Assembly (NCBI RefSeq): GCF_018320785.1
Contig: NC_054872.1
Coordinates: 24,696,769-24,760,768, forward strand
DNA: 64,000 nt
Reading direction: 5' to 3'
Source: Cheilinus undulatus
Lineage: Eukaryota > Chordata > Actinopteri > Labriformes > Labridae
Positions 49,401 through 61,400 of this stretch are shown here, piece after piece. The notes below the pieces were generated by a model. It had not been told where the DNA came from. It did no database searches and worked only from the letters and a program-made list of their open reading frames with translations. The translations under genes were made by a program, and so were the position numbers. Positions within the stretch are counted from its first letter, which is position 1. Every line of letters starts with the position of its first letter.

Positions 49401-52400
49401 AGGGAAATACATGTTAAAACTTTAAAAATAAAATTGGATTAAACTTCCAATTAGGGTTAAGGTAACGGTTAGGACACCAAAAGTGAAAAGGTAAAATCCT
49501 AACCAGCAAAACCTGATTGCAAAACGTTAAAAAAGGTCAAGTAAATGGTCTGCTTACAAGAAGAAAGCTCCTCCTCCAGGAAAACATTCTAACGCAGAAA
49601 ACGTAGCTTATGTAGCTGCATAAGCTATGTAGACAATGTAGCCACATAGTTTACGGAGCTACGGAGCTGACATAGCTGCGTAAGTTACATAGATAGCTAG
49701 GTAGGTAGCTAACTAGCTAACTGAGCTATGTAGCTCACAGAGCTAAAGCTAAGCTAATGAAGCAGCTAAGTAAACTATGTATTTGTTATCTACATAGCTA
49801 AGTTAGCTTTAGATACATTTGCTTAAGCTCACACTAAATCTAACTTAGCTACGTTAAATATAGCTAAGTTAATTACATAGCTACCATAGCTATGTTAGCT
49901 TTAGCTGAAGCTAATGATGCTAAAACGAGCCACTATTCTTGTAACTACTTCTATACATAATTTAATCCTGGATTAGACCCCTGACCTCTTTCTCTATTTT
50001 GTATATGAAATTATGCTTAGTCTGCTTGCAATGTGGTTATTTCATCGATGTAACTATCAGACCTTGTTTATAATAATAATAACTTTATTTGTATAGCACT
50101 TTTAAAAACTTGGGTTTACAAAGTGCTTTGACATGTGTAGAAGCAAACAGAAGAACAAAGCAACAAACCCAAATAAAGGACAAAGAAGACAGAACAAATG
50201 ACACCTGACAACATCAGCAAAATCCAAAACAATTAAAGAATTTAACCAAAACATGATCGAGATAATAATTCATCAGCATCAAAATACATCAAACCCAGAT
50301 GTCATGTGATGCCATGCAAACTAAGGCATGTCAGACAACGATCAGAGTGCCAACATCATGCGATACTACACAACTAAGACATTGTGGACCTCGTCAGGAT
50401 GCAGGCAGGACACAGACATCAAGTACCATAAAAACAATAAAACTGAGTTGGAACCCAGGCAATGCAGAAACCCAGCTGCACAGGCTGAGACCGAGAGGAC
50501 AAAAATTTAAGACATGAGAGGCTAAAAGAAAAACAAAGAGTCGTAAATCAAAAACAAGAGCTAAACAATAGAGGTCAGTAAAATGTAAATAAAGAGGGGA
50601 AGAAATAGATAAATAAAGCAGAATAAAACAAGCTCTAAAATGGTAAAGCAGTAAAATTGGCAAATATCATTGCAAATAAAAGGGAAGTGACAACGAGATA
50701 AAAGCAATAAAGTGAGGAAAACAGTAGTGGTTAAAAAAGCCAAGGGGCGAGGAATTAAAATGAGGTTGGCAGGTAGTAAAGGTGATTAAAAGATGGAGAG
50801 GAAATGAAATATGATTAGAAACTGAAATGAGGTCGAAAAAGATTTGAGAAGATAAAAACCCAATATGAAGAGGACGACATCACATAAAAGCAAGTCTATA
50901 AAGATGAATTTTAAGAAGTGCCTTAAAAGATGTCAGTGATCCTGCATGCCATATCTCCTCGTGCAGGTCGTTCAAAAGTCGAGGGGCTCTGATGGAGAAG
51001 GCTCCATCACCTTTAGATTTGAGTCTCGACTTCGGAATGACCAGGAAGCCCCCGCCCAAGGATCTAAGGCTGCGGGTTGGCTCATAGGGGGTTAAAAGTT
51101 CTTGTATGTAGATTGGGGCCAGACTTTTCAGCAATTTAAAAGTAATGAGTAAAATCTTAAAATCAATTCTAAAGCTGACGGGAAGCCAAATATAAAGATG
51201 CTAAAAGGGGGGTGATGTGATGTCGTCTGTTAAAACCAGTGAGAAGCCTCGCTGCTTCATTATGTACTGCTTGGAGGTGAGAGAGTGATTTATGGGAGAT
51301 ACCAGAGAGGAGTGAATTACAATAATCTGGAAAAGATGAAAGCGTGAATGAGTTTTTCCAGGTCCTGTTGAGTCAGTATTGTTTTTTATTTTGGAGATGG
51401 TACATAATTGATAGAAGCAAGATTAAACAACTGATTTTATGTGATGATTGAATGAGAGATTGTTGTCAAATAGCACACCTAAATTTCTGCCAGTGGGTTT
51501 GATGTTTGTTGCTGCTAGGGGACCAAGGGGGCTGTTGATGGAGGGGGAGTAGTGGGGATGGAACAATAAAATTTCAGAATTTGAGTTTTTAAGTTGCAAA
51601 AGTTCTGTGCCATCCAACAGTTTACATATTTTAAACAGTCTGTAACAGCAGCTAGGCTTCTCGGGTCCTCAGAGGCAGGTATTTCTGTGTGTAGTCTGCA
51701 TAGCAGTGAAAGGAGACTTTGTAATTCTCGATTATTTGACCAAGGGGCAGCATATAAATAGAAAATGAAACAGGGCCTAAAACCGAACCTTGCGATACAC
51801 CACAGGTAAGAATAGAGGTAGAGGAGGAGTGATTACCTATGGTTACCACAAAGGCTCGCTCTAAAAGAATAAAACCAGCTAAGAGCAGTGTCCCTGATGC
51901 CCACCCAGTCTCTAAGACGTTCTATTAAAATGTTGTGATCAATGGTATCAAAAGCTGCACTGAGATCTAAAAGAATTAAAATGGCTCCCTCCCCTCTCTC
52001 AGCCGCTAAAAACAAATCATTGGTCACCTTGAGGTGGGCCATCTTAGTGCTGTGACCTGCTCTAAAACCAGACTGGAATTTCTCAAAGAGGTTATTGTGA
52101 GACATAAAGATAAAAGCTGTGTAGAAACCACCTTTTCTAAAACTTTGGATAAAAATTGTTTTTGAAATAGGCCTAAAATGATTAAATCAGAGGGGTCAAG
52201 GTTGGTTTCTTTAAAAGAGGTTGGACCACTGCATGTTTAAAAATAGAGGGAACTACACCTTCTGCCAAAGAACTATTAATTACTGATAAAATACCTGGCC
52301 CAACCATGCTAAAAACCTCTTTGAGAAATTTGGTGGGAATAAAGTCAAGGCTGCTCATAGCTGTTTTCATGTGGGATAAAATTTCAGCTAAAAAGGGCAA

Positions 52401-55400
52401 GGACACATGCTCAAAACTACTAAAATAAAAAATCTCTCTACCTGGAATGGTTGTTTGTGAATGGTTGGATTTTTCTGATTCTTGGGGGAATTTTTGTTAG
52501 AAAATCCTGAGAAAGTGTATTTTGCAGAATATGTGACCTTTAGTAATAGAATAATAACTAATAAAACTGGAGCCATGAAGAGATGTGCAGTCTTTGTATT
52601 TCAGATTTATTAATACCTCAGGGAAAGAGGATTTATCCTTTTCACCAGAAAAATGTCCACATCCTCACAAAGATGATTTCCAGGTGGTTTACATTTCCAT
52701 AACATGAAGATGTGCCTGAACTTTTACTTTTACTTCCATCAGATTTTTTATTCTTTTCTTTTCCCTCCTCATAATCTGTGTCTGTCCTCTGTCCTCCAGC
52801 TGTTCATCATTGATCATAACCAGGTGGACTGGCGAATAGCCATGACCAGCCACAGGATTCTCGTGATCATTCTGGAGCTGTTGGTCTGTGTCATCCATCC
52901 TGTTGGCTCATTCCGGGAGATCGGACGTAATGCCACTTCGTCCCCCCCTCGGCTTTGTGTTTCCAATGAGCCCGGGGCAGGCATGATGGACGGTGACTTG
53001 CTTTTATCAGTGCTGATGTTCTTGCGCTTTTACCTGGTGCACAGAGCCATCCTGCTGCACAGCAAAGTCCTGCTGAGTGCCTCCTACAGGAGCATCGGTT
53101 CCCTCAACAACATCAACTTCACATTCCGCTTTGTTCTCAAAGTACTGATGAATGAATATCCTGCACGCACGCTGCTGGTGTTCATCCTTTTCTTCTGGCT
53201 TTGTGCGTCCTGGATGCTTACTCTCTGTGAGAGGTAAGAGAGACGCTGCAATGATTCTGAAGCTATGGTTTTATTAGTCACAATATGCAAGTTTTCAACA
53301 ATAGCATTGTGTATTTCTTTTATCCACACTGCAATTACTGCATAATGTTCTCAAAAACTAGATCCCTTCATTTCATTCAGTTGGCAAAGACTCAGAGTTG
53401 CTTGGAGTGTTCTTTTGGTTTCATGGTAGCCAGGAATACTGATTAACCAGTGACTGGACCTTCCAGACATGTCTTATACAACAGTCACTTGACTTTGAGA
53501 CTGACTGGACCTCTGTTGAATTAGATCACTCACTTTAAAGGGGGAGAATATTTATGCAGTTGCTAATTAACCTTACATAGTTTTGTTTAATTGACAATGC
53601 TTTGTAGAAATCTGTTTCCACTTTGACATTAAAGAGGGTTTTGTTGTTGTGGTTATTATTTTTTTGTCAAAAAGCCAAATTATAATAACCATGACTGATT
53701 TATAAAAACGAATTAAAGGGTAAAACATCCAAGGGGGTGAAAACTTTGTATGTAGCACTGTACACTGACATAGCAGAGGGAGCAATATAGGGTTAAATGT
53801 CTTGCCCAAGGACACATCAACATGTGCCTGCAGAAACTAGGGGATGAACCCCTGACCTTTCAGTTGAGGGATGACAGACCCCTCTGAGTGACCGTCTCTA
53901 CATTCCCTATCACACACATATGAACATTGGGAGTACAAGTTTAACATTCCTCCGGAAATCTTGATGGTCAATTTGACTTTCCTGATCAGAATGGAATGAA
54001 ACAACTGCAATAATAATCATGATTTTGTGTTTAGTTACTCTAACTAAATTGCTTTTTGACGCCTGCCAACTAAACGTCAGTGTTATCCTCTACACTTTGT
54101 TTAAACAGCGTGAGGTCATTTGTTCATTTGAACTCTAATGGGAGGTTTTTCCTTCACATGTTCCAGTCTTGTATGTTTTTACTTGTCAGGAGTAATAAAA
54201 AGGCTTTTTACTGAATGTTGATAAGACCAACAAACCTTTCAACACTTGATTGTTATACACCAGCATTTTTAAACATCACTTCATTTTTTAATCCAGATGA
54301 CAGATGAGCACTTACACACTGTGTGGTTTCTGCTGTGTGTGCACATGCTTTATGATGTTTTAGCTTCTGTACTTCAGACATCATCACTGATAATACTGTT
54401 GATTCAAAGATCACTCCCTTATCAAACTCAGGAGTTAGTTTGTGAACAGGAAGTGGATGTTTCATTCTTTGTAAAGGTCCATAATCTGGTAAACTATGTC
54501 ACACTCAAACTGATGGGTGAGGAAACTGTTCAATGCTGTAGCAAATGCTCATTTTGTTTCTTTACTTTTTACTGATGGATTTGTTTTGGATTATTTTTTA
54601 AAGATTTTTTTTTTACCAAAAGTTTCACCACTAACTTTGTTTTAACTGTAGTTTTAATTGTAGTGTGACTTGGAGAGCCTCTGAGCTAGTGTTCATTGAC
54701 TCATATTGACATGCAGAAGTTGAGATAGTTATCTGTTCTTTCAATGTGTAGATAGGCTTGAGAAACATGACAGTGCTGAATAATGAATTTCCCAATGGTG
54801 TGTAATCATAAACAAGACTTTCTTTTTTTTTTTTTTTTTTTTTTTTTTGCTATAAAGGAACAGGTAGCACCTTATTTTAGTGGGCCCTAATTACCTACTA
54901 ATTTAATAGTGATAAGAGGCCATTTTCAGTGATTGCTCAAGAATAAGGTGGTAATTACCTAGTAATAAGTTGGCATTTTACAAGTTATAGTGCAGAAATA
55001 TGGTAATATTAAAGAAGTGTTTACCTAGTAATAAGGTATTAGTTATAAAGTAACTCTTTGTAATATTGTGGCAATTCTCTGGTAATTAGGTGAAATTTTA
55101 CCCTTATCATAAAACTCTAACCCTTAACCCTTCCCTTATCCTAACCCTAACCCCCCTAAACCTAAAGATTACTTGACAATTATTCAGGAAGGACTTGCTT
55201 TAATATAGTGGGCCAAAATAAAGAATTGACCAGGGAATTATCAAGCAACGTATATTGAAAATTATTGTCTTATTTCTAAGAAATTACTTTGTATTAAATA
55301 CCACCTAATTCCCAGAGAACTGCAGCAATATTACAAGGGTTAGGGTTAGGGTAAAATACCACCACATCACATGGATATTTTTAGGGAGTGAGTCCCAGAG

Positions 55401-58400
55401 GGAAGTGGTGGCTACTTGATAATTTATACATTATTAATCAGTAAATACTGCCCTAATATTACAGAATCATGAGTCAGGGCGCAGGTGGCCTAGTGGTTTA
55501 AGGCACGTATGTACACAGTTGGTCCAGGTTTGAATCTGGCCTGTGGCACTTTCCCGCATGCCTCTCCCCAGCTCTCCCCTTTCCCTGTTTCCGATTCCGT
55601 CCACTGTCCTCCTCTGTCAGTGGAGGCATAAAAAGCCCAAAAATAAATCTTGAAAAAAATGATAGAATCATTACTCGGTGAAATGCCAACTTATAACTAT
55701 GTAATTATCACCTTATTCTTAAGAAATTGCAAGATAATTACCACTTATTAAAATAAACTGACTAGGTATGTTAGGCTACTAAAACAAAGTGCTACTGAGG
55801 AACATGTGTAGAATTTTGGCAATGTAATGGCTAAATTAATTAAAAATGACTATGGGCTTTATATTTTAGTTGAATACTTACATTGCCTTAAATATTTTCA
55901 AAAGTTTTTAGAGCCAGAGAAATTCTTTACTTTGATGTTTGAAACAGGATGTGTCTTGTTGTGAAGACTGCAATGATAAACACATGTTGGGAAACAGCGA
56001 TTCTGTTGCAGTATATCATTCATGTTTTGTGCTGCTTACTTGTAATGGACCACCGTTGTTTTCTGCCATCAGTCACAAGTTCTGTTCCCTGTAACACATA
56101 CCCCAATGCAAAGTCTTTACTCTCAAGGAGGAGTAAGGGCGGGTAAACATGGGCTACAGTGCCATCCGGGCAGGTAGTAGGGTTGCTACAAACCCTTTGT
56201 CCCTTGCCCCTTGTCATTACATCAGTGTAATTTCAAAAACATATCCAACAGTGGGCAAAATTTCAGCTTTTAATAGGAAATGAAGATTGAGCTGGTATCA
56301 ACAACCCATTTTTGTTTAACATCACCCATAAACATGTTTGCATCTATGTTGCATTCTGGTTGTATGTGAAAACCAGATGTTGGGTTGAAATCAACCTCCA
56401 TCACTGGAAAGATGTTTTGTTTATCTTTATATTAGATTAGTAGTAGAAAGACTCAACTCATAACCGAAAGTATGTATAGTTAACATGTCATCTGCCCTGA
56501 AATTAAGTAGCCCTGGCTATAACCTCTAGTCACCTGATTATGCACCAAATATCAATTATTGGAATTTGTGGGAGTGCATTTATTTCAAACAGTCTCAGTC
56601 CTTGTTTCTTCTTTTGCAGGGGGACACAAGAAATGACCAGCAACATGAACACAGCATTGTGGCTCATAGCCATCACTTTTCTAACAGTAGGCTATGGGGA
56701 TGTGGCGCCCAAAACCAGCTGTGGAAAGGCTGTGTGTCTCTTCACTGGAGTCATGGTAAGGTTGGGTGGGTTGCCAAGGGAATGCAATAACATGCAGATG
56801 ATGTTATTCTATCTCTAATGCTGTTTGTTAGAATTAAAAAAAAAAACAAGCAACTGTCCTTATAAAAGAGGTGTATAAAATACACTCAAATCACATTACA
56901 ACATTATACGTACAAATATATAACTTTAGTTGAACCACTGCAACATCTCCCCCTAGCCACAGAGAAGTAAAATAAGGCCACTAACACTCAGTCTTAGTTT
57001 CACATTTCACTTTTTGAAAGACTCAGTTCATAAGTCAACAGTAACCTGCACATCATGTTATCAAAAATATCACTTTTTACTGTCCCATTATGTTTTTTAA
57101 GCCCAAAAAGTTCATTTTTATTTTTTGCCTTTCTTTATCTACAGCTATTACTTGTTTGCCTCTTTCTACCAATTTTTGCCACTGTTAAACTGACTTTCAC
57201 CATTTTACTGCCATTTTTTGAATTTCTTAACCCATTTCTAAAGCTTTTTGCCGTGTTTGTCTCTTTCAACCCATTTTTGCCACTTTTTAACCGATTTTCG
57301 CAACTTTTAACTGCTTTTCATCATTTCTCTGCCCATTTTGCATTTCTTAACCCATTTCTGAAGCTATTATCCCATGTTTGCCTCGCTGTAACCACTTTAT
57401 ACCACTTTACATCTGCCAATTTCTGCCATATTAACCTTTTAGTACATTTTTGTCTTTTTTCTTCCTTTTTGCAAGTATTCCATTATTTACCCCTTAAAGT
57501 TATTTCAGTTTCTTTTACTTTATTCTCTTGCACCCTGACATTTGTGAAGATCATGGCTTGGCATTACTATCCACAATGTTTTAGTCAATGGGCCCATCCA
57601 CATTGTTTACATTAGCAATTCTACTTTAAGAAAGGGGCTTTACATTTTGAAAAATGGCTATATCGTACTACAACATAATGAAATAAAAATAAAATATAAT
57701 TAAATTGTGTTTCTTTGATAAGAGTGGTAAAAATCAAGTCAAATATAGAATATGGTTATCACAGCTAGTTTTTATCCAGTGCATCATGATGTTTATGAAA
57801 CACAATAAGAATGTTTAGGCTTTCTCATTGTTTGTTAATTGCTTGGTTTTTATATCAGAAATTAATTTTATTACTTTAATTTTGTTTTCTCCATTGTTTC
57901 AGTAGGTTTACTTTCGCGTTACTTTTTTCTCCCGATTTTTCTTCCCTTATTGATCTTCTCTTGTCTTTTCCCTTTCTTTATTTTGATATGAGGACTTCCT
58001 GTTATTCCATTTTACCCCCCTCCACTGCCAAAATTTAAACTGCTCTTTATTGTTGTGTTTTATTGTTATGCCATGCTGCTGCTCTTTTGTGTTTGGTGTT
58101 GTTCCATATTATCCTCTCTGGTTTGTTTTAGTCCCTGCTGTTTCTGTTTTGCTCCACTGCAGAAACTCTTCCTCACCATATTTTCCTATTTAGTCTTCCC
58201 ATTTCATACTGGGTTACTTCAGTTTGGTTTGTTTCACCCCTGTTATATTCCAGCCTGTTCCATTAGTTACCTTGGACACATTTCACCCTCTTTGCCCGGC
58301 TGCACACCCTCGCTGTGCTGACAGACACGAATGCCTTCATTTCCTTGTGTGTGTGAGTGTGATTTAGATCTCAGCATTAAATTAATGGACGGGGCTCCCT

Positions 58401-61400
58401 TCTGCAGGTCCTTTGGCTGTACCAGGCACTAACACAAAAAGAGCCAAGGAAGGGGGATGTCAGGGCGCTGTGCAGCCCATGCAGAACATCTGTATGCAGA
58501 GTCAGCCACTGCTGAAAAGGATAAAACTGATTTTAAAAAAACTTTGAACAAAGGATATAATGATCTTTGTAACAAATTATTTGAATGACTTCTAAATATT
58601 TCAGTTGACTCCTTACTATGAAGAAAAGCCTAATGAACAAAATAAATGGATCAAAGGTCTTTACAGAAAAATTAATTGAAGCATCTCATTACATTGGTGA
58701 AGTGCTTGGGTTGAAAGACTGTGGGTGGATTCACAACTCCAATAGGGCTGTGCTAACCATTGTCAGAGGGACCGTGAGCCTAAATCTGAGGGAGGATGTT
58801 CTGGGGTGGACTGCTAAACAGGATGCATTAGGATTACTCGGAACTATTTCTTGAGTAAACCACTGGGCGGAGTGACACAGTGCAGCAGCCATGTCTGGAC
58901 TGTAGTTCCGGCTTTGCATTTAACTTTAAAACATCTCCGTCTCGTAATGTTCCATGATTATTTCATAGCGTGGTGAATGTACAGGTCACAACTTGTCCAT
59001 GAGAGCGTTTTGGACTTGTTGGATTGTGTATTTGATGAGTTTGATGAGGGAAAGACTTTGTTCTTTGAGTCAGGCTCTGGTAGGAGCAGATAACAGTCAT
59101 CAGCGTGGTCCTGGATGTGGGCACAGCTTTGGTTCAGACACCTCTGTGACAGAGTGGAAAACAATCTCTTTCCCTCTCTCTTTCTCTCCATGTGCTGCTG
59201 TGTTTTTATAAGTTTCCCCCTTATAAGGAAAAACTTTCCACCATATCCATTTTTAGGTGGTTTATTGCCTTTGGCACCAGTGCAACAGGAGGGTGTGCCA
59301 ACCTGTGCCAATGATTTGGAAAAAATAAATTTCCTACTCCCATCAGGGCCGCTCTGGTCTGGGAGCCAGTCACTGGGGCCCTCACACCTGTAGTATGAGC
59401 GCTCAGCTCAATTCCAGCCGTTACTCGCTTCACAGCTGTTTTCAGGGAGTGACGACACTGTTTGCATCACATCACTGTGTGTGGATGGATCCATGGAAAG
59501 ACTTTGTACCTCCCAAGTTTCATAGACGGTGTAATGATAGATGTTTAGTCGCTGTTACAGTCAAGAAGAAATATATCATTTCAAATGGTGGTTTGGGCTT
59601 TCTTATGTTGCTGCTTCATCTCACTCTCCTCTTCTTTCTCCTTTTCTAATGCAAGCTAAAATAAGGAACACAGGTAAAAACTGACTTATCTTTCATCATC
59701 TTCCATGTTAAAATAAAATCTGTGTGTCTTATAATTCATCTTTTACATGTGGATGGGGATGGGATTCAGTCTGTAGACAGTCATTCAGTGTTTTCTTGTC
59801 CAGCAATAGCACACAGCTATTCTTAAAGGAAAGCAGCTCCATAGTCATTTAAATATAACTTTGATTTATTAGACAAAGCCATATGAGGTATCAGGATCAA
59901 CATTCACTTTTCCCATGAGGGGCGAGACTTGCTCTTGAGAAGTTTAGGCTAAATTCAGTCTCTTAAAGTGAAACATCAGTTTCTCTAGAGTTCTGTCTTT
60001 TTTAGGGAGCCAACATGGTCAGGATTGAACTCATGCTTTACAGAAACTTTAGTGAAGGCAGGAAGATGGTTAATATATGGATAATCATCACTTATGTGTG
60101 TATTTGTGCTTTGGCTTTAGGGTGTAGCCTGCACAGCCATGCTGGTGGCAGTAGTGAACAAGACATTGGCGTTGAACAAAGGAGAGAAACATGTGCACTT
60201 CTTCATGCTGGATATCCAAATCTCCAAGAGGGTGAGAGCAAAATATGTTTTCTTTGATTTATGATTCTAATGATATAAACACTGTTTTTGCATCACTCGT
60301 TCTCAAACAGAAATACAACTTAAAGTGGCATGCATGCTATTTTTCTCTTTTTCTTATCCTCTGCACTAAAGACTGGCTTTGCTTCAAAGACACAACAGTT
60401 CAAAAAATGTTTTTGAACTTTTTACCACTTTTCCTGTATGCTTTATATTACCGCTAACTCATGTTTCAAACCGTACCGTTATGTTTTTTTAATGTATTTT
60501 CCCTTTCATTCACCACTCTGCAGAAATTTGAAACTTGTATAAATGAGGTAATTCCCTTCAATGGAGACTGTTTACTGTTTTCAAAGTTACTGGAACATCA
60601 CGTGTGTGCTCATGTGTAGGTGCAGACTGATTGAAAAAGTCTGTGTTGCACTGAACAGTATCAGAAATAAATTAACAAAATAAAAGTTAAGTATGATTTG
60701 GAAAATACTCAAGCAAAATAGAGTATTTGTAATGAATAGGTTTTTTATTTCTATAAACGACACCTGGCTTTGAGTCATGGTAAAGTATTTGGATGTGGTG
60801 AGTTCAAGTTATGATTCTTGCCAAAGAGATGATGATGTACTTTTGAGTATTTGGTTATTTGTAGATGCACCTGTGGCTGCAATCACAGCACTGAGTCTGT
60901 GTAGATAGTACACAAAGTACTGTATGCATAGATTTTTGTGTAGGTGTACATACCAAAAACACCCTACAAACAGTTAAAGGTCGTATTTTTTGGGCAGCAT
61001 CAGTGATTGTCTCCAGTTTTTTTTGTGTGCTTATTCTAGACAAGGTGGAGATCTAAAGTTGTTGTGAGTAAATTGGATGTTTACATCATGAGGCGGGGTT
61101 ATGAATGGAGCCCAAGCTTGGAAAACCTTTTTTTTTTTTTTTTTTAAAGTGTGCCAACTATTTGATTCTGTTTAACTCTGCAGTGCTTATGTCAATCATC
61201 ACCAAACTTGATGATGGGGATGATGACACTTTTACTCTGAATAAATTTATGCATCAATTTCTTCACTACTTCACAGCACCCCCTTCTGCTAATTGATCTA
61301 TTTCTTCCACCTTTGAACATTCTGCCATCACACACCTTTCAACCTGGGCTAATGGTTTTTGATCTGCATATGGACCATCATCAGACCTACAGAAAAACCC

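Noticed and set aside
55135..55353. Possible interstitial telomere
   Set aside because: Only two or three CCCTAA units are present in each block, and they appear to be part of a transposable element.
57055..57615. 186-codon Phe/Leu-rich open frame with apparent membrane segments
   Set aside because: It lies entirely in a degenerate TTTTGCCACTTTTAACC array. The hydrophobic composition comes from T-rich DNA, and two similar arrays occur elsewhere in the window.
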